NCBI GenBank assembly: GCA_964229355.1
Contig: CAXRDE010000004.1
Coordinates: forward strand, 197,231-261,230
DNA: 64,000 bases
Reading direction: 5' to 3'
DNA from: CAXRDE01 sp964229355
GTDB taxonomy: Bacteria > Cyanobacteriota > Sericytochromatia > UBA7694
Position numbers and translations under genes: made by a program. How positions within the stretch are numbered: the stretch's first letter is position 1; each line of letters begins with the position of its first letter. This document shows, in pieces, positions 34,391 through 41,640 of this stretch. The notes under the pieces are model-generated. The model was not told the DNA's origin. It saw only the letters and a program-made list of their open reading frames with translations, and searched no databases.

Positions 34391-35227
34391 TTACCAGCGA
34401 CCGCCACCGAGGGTCGTGGCGAAGAACTGCTGCACCTGTTTAACGCCCTGATCAAAGCCAATGCGCCCCATATAACTGCCGGAGCGCAACGCCTCAATGC
34501 GGTCGGGTTCAAGCTTGTAAATCATTTTGTCCGTGGGCAAAATATAGTCGTTGTCTTCCACCATGCCATTTTTTTTGGTGATGATGTAGTTCATAATATC
34601 CAGGGTCTCAAGACGGGTGGCCTCTTTAAGGGCATAGTATTTCGATTCCTGAATAATGCTGTCTACATCATTGCCCTGAAACTCCCCTTTTTGGGGGGGC
34701 ATAGAGGCATCGACCTTGCCATGAATATCGGTGATTTTGGCATAGAGCTTTTTGAAAGCTTCACAATTGCGCACCAGAAGCTCTTGATCGGTTTCAATGC
34801 GCGATTGTAGACGCAGAACGGTTTTGTCTACTTCTAAACCAATGCCCATTTTGAGCACTTCGTTGGTGCGCTCAATCATGGACATGGCCCGCGATAAAAA
34901 GGTGTATAAACGGGTGAAATGGTGCTCTAAAAACTCGGCGTTTTCCATCAAATCGAGGCGACCTGCACTGAGCTCGATAAACCCATCTTCCACCAGATTC
35001 TTGTCGAAAGCAATCTCAGCGGGAATGCCCATGGCAGGCATGAGGTTTTGCCACCATTCGGTGTTGGTGATAGGACTTGAGGTGAGCATAATGCCCCCAA
35101 ACTCAATATCTACCCGTTCGATAGGCACCAAATAACCATAGGTCAAAGGATCTACCCGGTACTTAAATTCATTTTCCCATTTGCCGCCAAAACCCAGAGT
35201 GGTTTTGACCATTTCACGAATATCCAT
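34391..35227 (-). CDS. Hypothetical 278-residue cytoplasmic protein
   Basis: An acidic-to-neutral soluble protein with a long helical core (about residues 95-190, NAEFLEHHFTRLYTFLSRAM to KYYALKEATRLE) and no signal peptide or known motif. ATG 35227 has a good position 54 bp after the GH15 stop. It carries no Cys-rich or nucleotide-binding site. The function is unknown, and it may be peculiar to this lineage. Confidence 0.7.
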   Translation of the reverse strand: MDIREMVKTTLGFGGKWENEFKYRVDPLTYGYLVPIERVDIEFGGIMLTSSPITNTEWWQNLMPAMGIPAEIAFDKNLVEDGFIELSAGRLDLMENAEFLEHHFTRLYTFLSRAMSMIERTNEVLKMGIGLEVDKTVLRLQSRIETDQELLVRNCEAFKKLYAKITDIHGKVDASMPPQKGEFQGNDVDSIIQESKYYALKEATRLETLDIMNYIITKKNGMVEDNDYILPTDKMIYKLEPDRIEALRSGSYMGRIGFDQGVKQVQQFFATTLGGGRW

Positions 35228-35281
35228 CTCACACGCTCCTCAGGCTGGCATTATAACATTTCGGGGCCCTTGCCCTGCCTT

Positions 35282-37384
35282 TTAACGACCTGACTGACGC
35301 AAAAATTGTGCGGCCAAAATATATTTGGCCCCACTCCACGTGAGGGGCAAAGCCGAAACCCAACGCTGTTTTTGTTCGTCGTATTGTTCTCCCAATTGCT
35401 GAGAGGGAGTACTTAAGCCGTAGCCTGTGGTGGTATCGTGTAACGCCTGAGCCTTGAGGGGTTCTCCCACGAGGCTATAGTAAATGGACAGCCACTCGGT
35501 GGTGACGGGCCAGGGTTGGCCGTCGTAATACCGATCGTTGGTATAGCGGCGGATACCGCCCTGGGGCGAGCGGAGGGTGGTATCAATGGCGTTTGCCATG
35601 GCCAACATGCGGGGGTCTTTGGCCTCGAACACCTGAAAGGGGTATACCAGGGCCAAATTGGCGGCTTCCACCTTCATGTCCTGCCGCTGGCGATCCAGAT
35701 TATAACCTCTAACAAAATAGCCTTCGGCCTCGTTCCATAGGTGCGTCTCAATGCCCGCTTTCATGCGCGCGGCGGCGTCGCGATAACGCGTGGCGCGTAC
35801 GGTGTCTCCCATGCGTTCAGCCACTTTTTCACCGGCTTTTAAACCGGCATAGCCCGCTGCGTTGCTATAGGTCCAACTGTCGCTGGTGGACAGTTCCCAC
35901 AGGTCGCGGGTAGGCCCCAGTAAGCCGGTGCGGGCATCCTGGTTTTGCAGCAAATAATCGCAGGCCCGTTGAATCACCGGCCACTTGCTTTGCAGCCAGT
36001 CAAAGGCCTGGGTTTTCTCAGCATAATAGACCATCATCCAGGGCAGGGTGCCCACCTGATCGTGTTCATTGCCCCGATCGCCAAAATCATAAAACGCCTG
36101 GCCGTTGGTCATATAGTTGATGGCCCAGCTGCCGTTGGGTTTTTGGTTGGCGGCCATAAAGTCTAAAAAGGCGCGGGTTTCTTCGCTGTGGCCGGACTGT
36201 AAATGGGCCAGGGCAATAAAGCTGCCGTCACGGGGCCACGAAAAACGATACGGTGGGCTCGTGCTGGTGGGGCCTGCCAAATGTGCGCCTGTGCGGGCAG
36301 AGTGCTGCTTCATGACAATGAGTGCTCGCTCGTACACCTGGCGTTCAGATTCACCCATGCCCTGGGGCATAACGGCGGTGGCCAAAAATTCTTGCCAATA
36401 ACGGGTGTTGCCGGCCTGTACGGTGGCCCATGGCGCCTGGCGGGCCTGGGCCAGGTTTTGCGACGCTTCGGCTAAGCTACCGCCTGCGGCGATAAAACTG
36501 CGTTGTTCGGTGCTGGCACCGGGAGCTAAAGCAATGGGAGCGGTGGCCAGAGCTCCATTCACCCCTAAGCCAGCTCCTGCTGAGGATGTGGCGTTACCGT
36601 GCAGGCGTCCGTCTTCAGCATCGTTCATGGCGTCCTGGGCCTGGGTTAAGAAGTTTTTAACGCCCCCGCACTGAAATTGGTCAGCGGGTTGTTCAAAGCC
36701 CACCATAAAGTGCACCTGATTTTCGTAGTGATGCAGGGCACCCTCGGCGGGCAGGTAGGCACAGCGATCGCCCGTGGGGAACAGGTTCACCGTCAGGTTT
36801 TCATAGAAAAACGGGGTGACGCTCAGGGGCTGGGTGCCCCGGTTGTGAATCGTCCAGTGTCGTGTGTGCACGCTGCTTTGGCGATGCACCACATCGGTGG
36901 TTTCCACCTCTATATTGCCATCTCGGGTACGAAAACGACTGCGCACCATATCGGTGCCGGGGTCCACCTGCTGGCCCAGAGACTCCATATCGTGGAGCCA
37001 GACAAATTTGCCGTTATAGGCAATGCCTGAGTAAGCATCCCAGAGGTGGTCCTCGCCCAGCTCTGGATAAAACAACTCCACCAGAGCTCCGGTTTTGGCC
37101 CCCCGTCCTTGCGGGCCGGACACCACCGTGAGTAAATCGCCGTTTGAAGAAGCGGCAAAGTTAGGGGGATCACCCATTAATAGCGACAGGGGTTCTCGGC
37201 CCTGGGCATCCACCACCTGAGAGCGCAGGAGCGGTGTGGCGGTTCCGGCCTGGCTACCTGCCCGTTGGGCATTCAGGGCAGCGTTGGCCGGATTGTTTTG
37301 GAGGGTGCCACTGCGGGGGCTGCAGGACACCAGACTTAAGGATAGGGCAGTGAAATAGCTTAAAAAGATAGAAAGTTTTTGCAT
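35282..37384 (-). CDS. Lipid-anchored GH15 glucoamylase/trehalase-like glycoside hydrolase
   Basis: A 700-residue lipoprotein (lipobox LVSC, C21). After a beta-rich N-terminal domain (about 80-310) comes an (alpha/alpha)6 barrel with GH15 marks: SPPYRFSWPRDGSFIAL, GSWAINYM, DRGNEHDQVGTLPWM, DLWELSTSDSWTYSNAA with the likely acid Glu, and LGEQYDEQ followed by LPLTWSGAKY with the likely base Glu. GH15 enzymes invert alpha-1,4, alpha-1,6 or alpha,alpha-1,1 glucosyl bonds. Surface anchoring suggests feeding on external or periplasmic alpha-glucans. It lies 5 bp downstream of the decarboxylase and is surely cotranscribed. Confidence 0.88.
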   Translation of the reverse strand: MQKLSIFLSYFTALSLSLVSCSPRSGTLQNNPANAALNAQRAGSQAGTATPLLRSQVVDAQGREPLSLLMGDPPNFAASSNGDLLTVVSGPQGRGAKTGALVELFYPELGEDHLWDAYSGIAYNGKFVWLHDMESLGQQVDPGTDMVRSRFRTRDGNIEVETTDVVHRQSSVHTRHWTIHNRGTQPLSVTPFFYENLTVNLFPTGDRCAYLPAEGALHHYENQVHFMVGFEQPADQFQCGGVKNFLTQAQDAMNDAEDGRLHGNATSSAGAGLGVNGALATAPIALAPGASTEQRSFIAAGGSLAEASQNLAQARQAPWATVQAGNTRYWQEFLATAVMPQGMGESERQVYERALIVMKQHSARTGAHLAGPTSTSPPYRFSWPRDGSFIALAHLQSGHSEETRAFLDFMAANQKPNGSWAINYMTNGQAFYDFGDRGNEHDQVGTLPWMMVYYAEKTQAFDWLQSKWPVIQRACDYLLQNQDARTGLLGPTRDLWELSTSDSWTYSNAAGYAGLKAGEKVAERMGDTVRATRYRDAAARMKAGIETHLWNEAEGYFVRGYNLDRQRQDMKVEAANLALVYPFQVFEAKDPRMLAMANAIDTTLRSPQGGIRRYTNDRYYDGQPWPVTTEWLSIYYSLVGEPLKAQALHDTTTGYGLSTPSQQLGEQYDEQKQRWVSALPLTWSGAKYILAAQFLRQSGR

Positions 37385-37389
37385 ACCCT

Positions 37390-39318
37390 CTATTTTAACG
37401 CGGTTTCTTCATTTTTCAAAACATAAATTTCACCATCATAGGCCCCTTGAATGGTTAATTTTTGAGCGTCCAGGGCTTTGAGATAATCAATGTGGACTTG
37501 CTCAATCCATTGGCCGGGAACCAGCGAGGGAATACCGGGAGGGTAAGGGGTGACCAGACCCGAACTAATGCGCCCTTTACAGCGTTCCAGGGGCACGCTT
37601 TCACGCTCGCCAAAGAAAGCGTCGGCGGGCAGGCATTTGAGTTCAATGGGGGGTAAATTGACAGGCACCCGACGGCGCTGCTGTTTTTCGGGCAGTAAGG
37701 GCACCTTGTGCTGATCCAATTTCTTTAAGGCATTGTACAAACGCACCACCTTTGAGCGGGTGCCGCCCAGGGTAAGCAACACCAAAATCGTGGAGTGGGT
37801 ATATTTTTCGATTTCTAAGCCAATTTCATCGCGCAGATAGCGATGAATTTCTTGTGTAGAATAATCCAGCCGCGAAACATCAATCAGAATTTTCAGCGGA
37901 TCATGGGACATATTGTCCGTGGCGTAGTGGGGAAAGATGCGGGCAAAATCCTCGGGACCTAAAATTTGAATGCGCTGGAGTTTTTTGACTTCGGCCTTGA
38001 GTTCTTCGACGTATTGCAGCAGATTGTTGATCATGCCGTAGCCCTCCATTTCTAGCTGCTTATGGCACACATCGAGCGAGGCGATAATTTGGTATTTGGG
38101 AGACGTGCTGGCGTAGATACTATAGATCTCATGAAAAAAGTCCGCATCGAAGTCTGGATCGTTGACATGAATGTATGAGGCCTGCGAGAACGCGGAAACC
38201 ACCTTGTGGGCCGAATGGGTGACGTAGTCTGCGCCCGCGTGAATGGCTGAGTAAGGGCGAAAGCGGGGGTGAAACAACGAGTAAGCAAACCAGGCCTCAT
38301 CAATAAATACTTTCACGCCGTGGGCGTGGGCCATGTCCACAATTTGACGAATATCTGACAAGAGGCCGTCATAGGTGCAGCCCGTTAACACCAGCAGTTT
38401 GGCGTGGGGATTGTTTTCGATGGCCGTGCGAATATCCGCCAGCTTTGGGGGTGAAAAAATGCCGTAGTCGGGCTGAAAGACACTGTCCAAATAACAGGGG
38501 TTTGCCCCCGCCTGCAAAATACCGTAGTGCACGGACTTATGGCAGTTTCGGTCAATAATAACGGTGTCGTGCTTGCGGAGCAAGGTTTGCAACACAATTT
38601 TATTGGAGGTGCTTGAGCCGTTGGTTACATAAAAGGTTTTTGCCACTTCAAAGGTATAGGCTGCGGCCTCCTGGGATTTACCAATCATGTGGGTGCCTTC
38701 GGTTAAGGAGCCGAGGGAGTCCACCGACACCGATAAATCGCTGACAAACACATTGCGGCCAAAAAAGCGGTAAAAGTCGTGAATATAGGGGGAGTTACGA
38801 AAACTTGCGCCTCCACTGTGACCGGGCGTGTGCCAGGAGTCGTTGCTTTCTACCACGTATTTTTTGTAAGCGGTCCAAAAGGGGGTCTGGGAGCGATCGT
38901 CAAAATCGTTGAGAATGTAGCCCAGAATCGACTCGGGATCGAGCAAAATGTCATCGCGGAAGAAAAAGGACTCGATTTCTTCAGAGGTATTGATAATTTC
39001 GAGACCGTCAGACTCATCGCCTAAAATATACAAGGGTATCGACACCCGCAGGGCTTTAATGGCGTCAATCATGGCTACGGCCTGATCCTGTGTGACCCGT
39101 TGAAAGTCCACGCTGAGCAACACCGCTTGAATATCGCCATCCTCTTCAAGAAAATGTAGGGCTTCTTCCATGGCGGCGGCTTCCAGCACCTCAATGGTGA
39201 CGTCTTCACGGGCAAAAGAGGCAATGCAGCGCTCAATGTTTTCGGTAATTTGCTCGCGTACATCGGCGGTCGCTTCGACCACCAAAATTTTCAAGCAAGG
39301 AATCAGGGAAATCGACAT
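37390..39318 (-). CDS. Orn/Lys/Arg decarboxylase family protein, fold-type I PLP enzyme
   Basis: A 642-residue decarboxylase. Residues 1-140 form a receiver-like wing domain (CLKILVVEATADVREQI). The PLP domain follows with WHTPGHSGGASF, TNGSSTSNK, DRNCHKSVHYG and the Schiff-base lysine K372 in THSAHKVVSAFSQAS. The C-terminal domain ends with TPYPPGIPSLVPGQ. Length and wing domain match the inducible or biosynthetic arginine/lysine/ornithine decarboxylases feeding polyamine synthesis; which amino acid is used cannot be told. The start at 39318 has only a weak ribosome-binding site and lies seven bases after the stop of a truncated upstream gene, so it probably relied on coupling. An IS element now sits 87 bp upstream. 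Confidence 0.92.
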   Translation of the reverse strand: MSISLIPCLKILVVEATADVREQITENIERCIASFAREDVTIEVLEAAAMEEALHFLEEDGDIQAVLLSVDFQRVTQDQAVAMIDAIKALRVSIPLYILGDESDGLEIINTSEEIESFFFRDDILLDPESILGYILNDFDDRSQTPFWTAYKKYVVESNDSWHTPGHSGGASFRNSPYIHDFYRFFGRNVFVSDLSVSVDSLGSLTEGTHMIGKSQEAAAYTFEVAKTFYVTNGSSTSNKIVLQTLLRKHDTVIIDRNCHKSVHYGILQAGANPCYLDSVFQPDYGIFSPPKLADIRTAIENNPHAKLLVLTGCTYDGLLSDIRQIVDMAHAHGVKVFIDEAWFAYSLFHPRFRPYSAIHAGADYVTHSAHKVVSAFSQASYIHVNDPDFDADFFHEIYSIYASTSPKYQIIASLDVCHKQLEMEGYGMINNLLQYVEELKAEVKKLQRIQILGPEDFARIFPHYATDNMSHDPLKILIDVSRLDYSTQEIHRYLRDEIGLEIEKYTHSTILVLLTLGGTRSKVVRLYNALKKLDQHKVPLLPEKQQRRRVPVNLPPIELKCLPADAFFGERESVPLERCKGRISSGLVTPYPPGIPSLVPGQWIEQVHIDYLKALDAQKLTIQGAYDGEIYVLKNEETALK

Positions 39319-39325
39319 GTTCGGT

Positions 39326-39411
39326 TTAACTTTCTATGGGTTTTTCTTCAAGGTTTTGCGGCGTATTGGCAAAGGGGTACAAATGGTCCCACAGGGCATC
39401 TAAAAGTTGAC
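39326..39411 (-). pseudogene. 3' remnant of the gene that preceded the decarboxylase
   Basis: Reading the minus strand in frame with a TAA at 39328-39326 gives QLLDALWDHLYPFANTPQ followed by NLEEKPIES before the stop, a credible C-terminal tail of a protein. Upstream, the frame runs into the IS200/IS605 end at about 39410. No matching 5' portion is found on the far side of the element (41102 onward). The original product is not recognised. Confidence 0.5.
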
Positions 39412-39420
39412 ATACTCCCC
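39408..39420 (+). repeat. 13-bp end repeat, tnpB side
   Basis: TGACATACTCCCC, identical to the copy at 41089-41101 and in the same orientation. Here it leads into the end hairpin next to the tnpB stop codon, where the omega RNA 3' part and guide junction of TnpB systems would normally lie. Confidence 0.7.
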
Positions 39421-39464
39421 GCCATAAATGACGGGGATTCTCAAGCTACGCTTACTCTACTGAG

Positions 39465-40583
39465 TTACGTTAGCGCTTGAGGGGCCAGCCCGGCCCCAAT
39501 AGCTGCAATGTTTCTCGCAGCGTTTACGTCTCGGTCTAAGCTCAGGTTGCAATACGGACAGTTATGCACTCGTGTGGCAAGAGATTTCGGCACCTTCTCG
39601 CCACAGCCTGAGCAGTTTTGACTGGTATTCTTTGGGTTTACTTTGACTAACTCACGCCCAGCTTCTACCGCTTTGTACGTGAGTAATTCAAAAAAAGCTG
39701 ACCAGCCAGCATCTGCAATAGATTTGCTTAAGTGACGGTTTTTAACCATATTCTTCACTTTGAGCGCTTCAATGCAAATCATTTGGAAATTTGTTATGTA
39801 GTAGTTTGCCGTTTTGTGCAGGAAGTCTAAGCGCATGTTAGCTACTTTGCGATGGGCTCTTGCCAGCTCTTTAACTGCCTTTTTGCGGCGGTTGGAGCCT
39901 TTCTTTCTGCGTGACACTTTCCGCTGTCTGCTTCTGAGTTCTTCCTGGGCTTTGCGGTAGTATTTCGGGTTGGCAATGTGTAAGCCTTCTGTGTCTGTGG
40001 AGAAATGAGACACGCCCACATCAATACCAACCACGTCAGCACGAGGTTCAGGAAAGCTACGCTCTGGCACGTCGTCACAGGAAAACGCTACCCACCAGTC
40101 ACTACAAGAATCACGGCGTACAGTGACGGTCTTAATTCTTCCTTCGATGGGACGTGACAAGTGAAGTTTAAGAATGCCAATCCCTTTGATTTTAAGGTGA
40201 CGGCCATCCAGTTTCCAACCCGAAGTCTTGAGGGTGAAAGAATCGTAGCGGTGGTAGGATTTGAAACGGGGGAAGCCAGCTTTTTCACCCACCTTTTTGA
40301 GGCGTGAGTAAAAGCCTTGAAATGCTTTACCCAAGCGCTCAACAGTATCTTGTAAAGTCTGAGAGTTGACTTGTTTGAACTCAGGAAAAGCTTTTTTCAG
40401 CTCGGGCAATTCATTGTTTTGGTCATATGTACTCAGGCTGACGCCACAGCGCTTGTACGCAGTTATACGCTGCTCTAACGCAAGATTGTACAGCTTTTGG
40501 CAATAGCTAAGCCATTGCAAAGCATTTTGCTCTGCTGTCTTGCTCAATTTCGCTTTGTACTTGAATGTCTTGCGTGTTCCCAT
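39465..40583 (-). CDS. tnpB: TnpB RNA-guided endonuclease of IS605 type
   Basis: A 372-residue TnpB with all expected active parts: N-terminal wedge/REC-like region, RuvC-I D188 in VVGIDVGVSHF, RuvC-II E272 in ICIEALKVKNM, a zinc ribbon C324-x2-C327 and C342-x2-C345, and RuvC-III D352 in LDRDVNAARN. TnpB proteins are omega-RNA-guided nucleases that help retain the IS at donor sites; they are ancestors of Cas12. The gene points toward the element end at about 39408, so its guide would be read from the DNA just beyond, inside the 3' remnant before the decarboxylase. No frameshift is present, and the protein looks active. Confidence 0.93.
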   Translation of the reverse strand: MGTRKTFKYKAKLSKTAEQNALQWLSYCQKLYNLALEQRITAYKRCGVSLSTYDQNNELPELKKAFPEFKQVNSQTLQDTVERLGKAFQGFYSRLKKVGEKAGFPRFKSYHRYDSFTLKTSGWKLDGRHLKIKGIGILKLHLSRPIEGRIKTVTVRRDSCSDWWVAFSCDDVPERSFPEPRADVVGIDVGVSHFSTDTEGLHIANPKYYRKAQEELRSRQRKVSRRKKGSNRRKKAVKELARAHRKVANMRLDFLHKTANYYITNFQMICIEALKVKNMVKNRHLSKSIADAGWSAFFELLTYKAVEAGRELVKVNPKNTSQNCSGCGEKVPKSLATRVHNCPYCNLSLDRDVNAARNIAAIGAGLAPQALT

Positions 40584-40605
40584 GTATATATTATACTATT
40601 GGTCT

Positions 40606-41019
40606 ATGATTAATTCAAGAGACATTAGACACGGTAGACACTGTGTTTTTAAAATTCATGTTCATTTGGTATTTGTAACAAAGTATAGAAAAAGTGTTTT
40701 CGACAAACAGTCCTTAGAGACACTTCAAAAAGTGTTTTCAGATGTTTGCCTCAGTTTTGATGCTGAACTCAGTGGATTTAATGGTGAGGGAGATTATGTT
40801 CATTTACTCATTGACTATCCACCTAAAATTGCGCTATCCAGGCTCGTGAACAGTTTAAAAGGTGTTTCTAGCAGACTACTCAAGAAAGAGCATCCTCGAT
40901 TATCCGATATATATTACAAGGGTAAACTCTGGTCTCCCAGCTACTTTGCTGCTTCGTGCGGTGGTGCACCCCTCAGTATTATTCAAAAGTATATTGAAAA
41001 CCAAAAAACTCCTGAATAG
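40606..41019 (+). CDS. tnpA: Y1 transposase TnpA of IS200/IS605 with altered HUH motif
   Basis: A 137-residue single-strand transposase: IHVHLVFVTKYRKSVF at the start, then the region that should read DHVHLL, then CGGAPLSIIQKYIENQ with catalytic tyrosine Y129. The HUH pair reads DYVHLL: the first His is Tyr64 (TAT at 40795-40797), while the second, H66, is kept. A single C-to-T change from CAT explains it. Loss of one metal-binding His should cripple strand cleavage, so the element may not move by itself. ATG 40606 is the natural start. The rest of the frame is intact, suggesting recent loss. Confidence 0.88.
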   Translation: MINSRDIRHGRHCVFKIHVHLVFVTKYRKSVFDKQSLETLQKVFSDVCLSFDAELSGFNGEGDYVHLLIDYPPKIALSRLVNSLKGVSSRLLKKEHPRLSDIYYKGKLWSPSYFAASCGGAPLSIIQKYIENQKTPE

Positions 41020-41134
41020 CCACCTTCGGTGTCTACACTTTATACAGTGTCCCCGATAAAATGTTCACGAACAGACATGGTTTCAGTGTGACATACTCCC
41101 CATGCGAAAGAAAGGGGGCAGGACCACCGAAACC
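41020..41134 (+). other. Hairpin-rich end region behind tnpA
   Basis: Three small dyads lie here: CACC-TTC-GGTG at 41021-41031, ACACT-TTATAC-AGTGT at 41035-41050 and the palindrome TGTTCACGAACA at about 41062-41073. A larger fold (41079-41134) contains the second copy of the 13-bp end repeat. These are the expected kind of subterminal hairpins recognised by TnpA, and the first may also end the tnpA transcript. Confidence 0.5.
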
Positions 41135-41144
41135 CTGTTCCGTG

Positions 41145-41528
41145 TTACATGGGCGTGCAAAGCCCCACGAGAAACCCGTTGTTATCGCGCACATAGGCCA
41201 CCCGCTGCCCCCAGGGTTTATTGGCAGGTGGCTTGAGGGGCAAAGCTCCGGCAGCCACGGCTTTCTCATAGGCGGCGTCCACATCGTGGGTTGTCCAGTT
41301 GATCTCTGTGGGCGCCACGGTTTCCGGGGCTACAGGGGCATGGGGTAAGCCAATGAGATCCTGAATAAATTGCTTTTGGGCAAAAGAAAGGGTGGTTTCG
41401 CCGGTGGAGAGCTCGCCGTAGTCTGTGCCCCCGCCTAAGCATTTGCCTTCGAAGCCAAAGGCAGCCTCGTAAAATTTCAGGGTATCGGGCACACTGTCCA
41501 CGTGATAAATAACATAGCCAAGCTTCAT
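41145..41528 (-). CDS. VOC family (glyoxalase/bleomycin-resistance fold) protein
   Basis: A 127-residue vicinal-oxygen-chelate protein: KLGYVIYHVDSVPDTLKFYEAAFGFEG, divided as GYVIYHVDSVPDTLKFYE and AAFGFEG, then TTHDVDAAYEKAVAAGA, KPWGQRVAYVRDNNGFLVGL and a C-terminal end close to the IS boundary. Single-domain members dimerise to form metal sites; substrate is unknown. GGAG lies seven bases before ATG 41528, and a strong 9-bp dyad lies just upstream, so expression is probably under a dedicated regulator. Confidence 0.88.
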   Translation of the reverse strand: MKLGYVIYHVDSVPDTLKFYEAAFGFEGKCLGGGTDYGELSTGETTLSFAQKQFIQDLIGLPHAPVAPETVAPTEINWTTHDVDAAYEKAVAAGALPLKPPANKPWGQRVAYVRDNNGFLVGLCTPM

Positions 41529-41544
41529 GGGTAAGCTCCTTTAC

Positions 41545-41567
41545 ATTGATACCGTCAGGGTATCAAT
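41545..41567. promoter_or_regulatory. 9-bp dyad operator upstream of the VOC gene
   Basis: ATTGATACC (41545-41553) and GGTATCAAT (41559-41567) are perfect inverted arms with a five-base spacer, 16 bp upstream of the VOC start codon. This is the size and symmetry of a site for a dimeric repressor. It partly overlaps the stop of the AraC relic. Which regulator binds is not known. Confidence 0.6.
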
Positions 41568-41640
41568 TTTGACGCCGAGCGTCTTGTACAAAAACGACAT
41601 AGGCACCGGGTGTCATGCCTGCAAAGCGGTTAAATTTCCT
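41563..41640 (-). pseudogene. C-terminal relic of an AraC-family regulator
   Basis: In the minus-strand frame ending with TGA at 41565-41563, the last 24 codons read RKFNRFAGMTPGAYVVF followed by VQDARRQN. The FxRFAGMTPGAY block is the hallmark end of AraC-type helix-turn-helix domains. Further upstream the frame passes into the 3' end of the TPR gene, which has a different reading frame there, so only this tail survives. It implies an old deletion joining the TPR gene to the middle of an araC-like gene. Confidence 0.55.

Larger units (their letters stand above)
39405..41135. mobile_element. IS200/IS605-family insertion sequence with divergent tnpB and tnpA
   Basis: About 1.7 kb holding tnpB (minus) and tnpA (plus) with a 22-bp divergent gap, the IS605 gene plan. 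The tnpB-side end has the hairpin CCCCG...CGGGG at 39417-39436. At the tnpA side 41079-41134 can fold into a larger hairpin (GGTTTCAGTG with CACCGAAACC, and CCCC with GGGG inside). The sequence TGACATACTCCCC is present in the same orientation at both ends (39408-39420 and 41089-41101). Exact ends cannot be fixed without a related copy; no target duplication is expected for this family. Confidence 0.8.

Noticed and set aside
41033..41284. 83-codon minus-strand frame across the IS end and VOC gene
   Set aside because: Shadow of the VOC gene in another frame and of IS-end hairpins; no supporting features.
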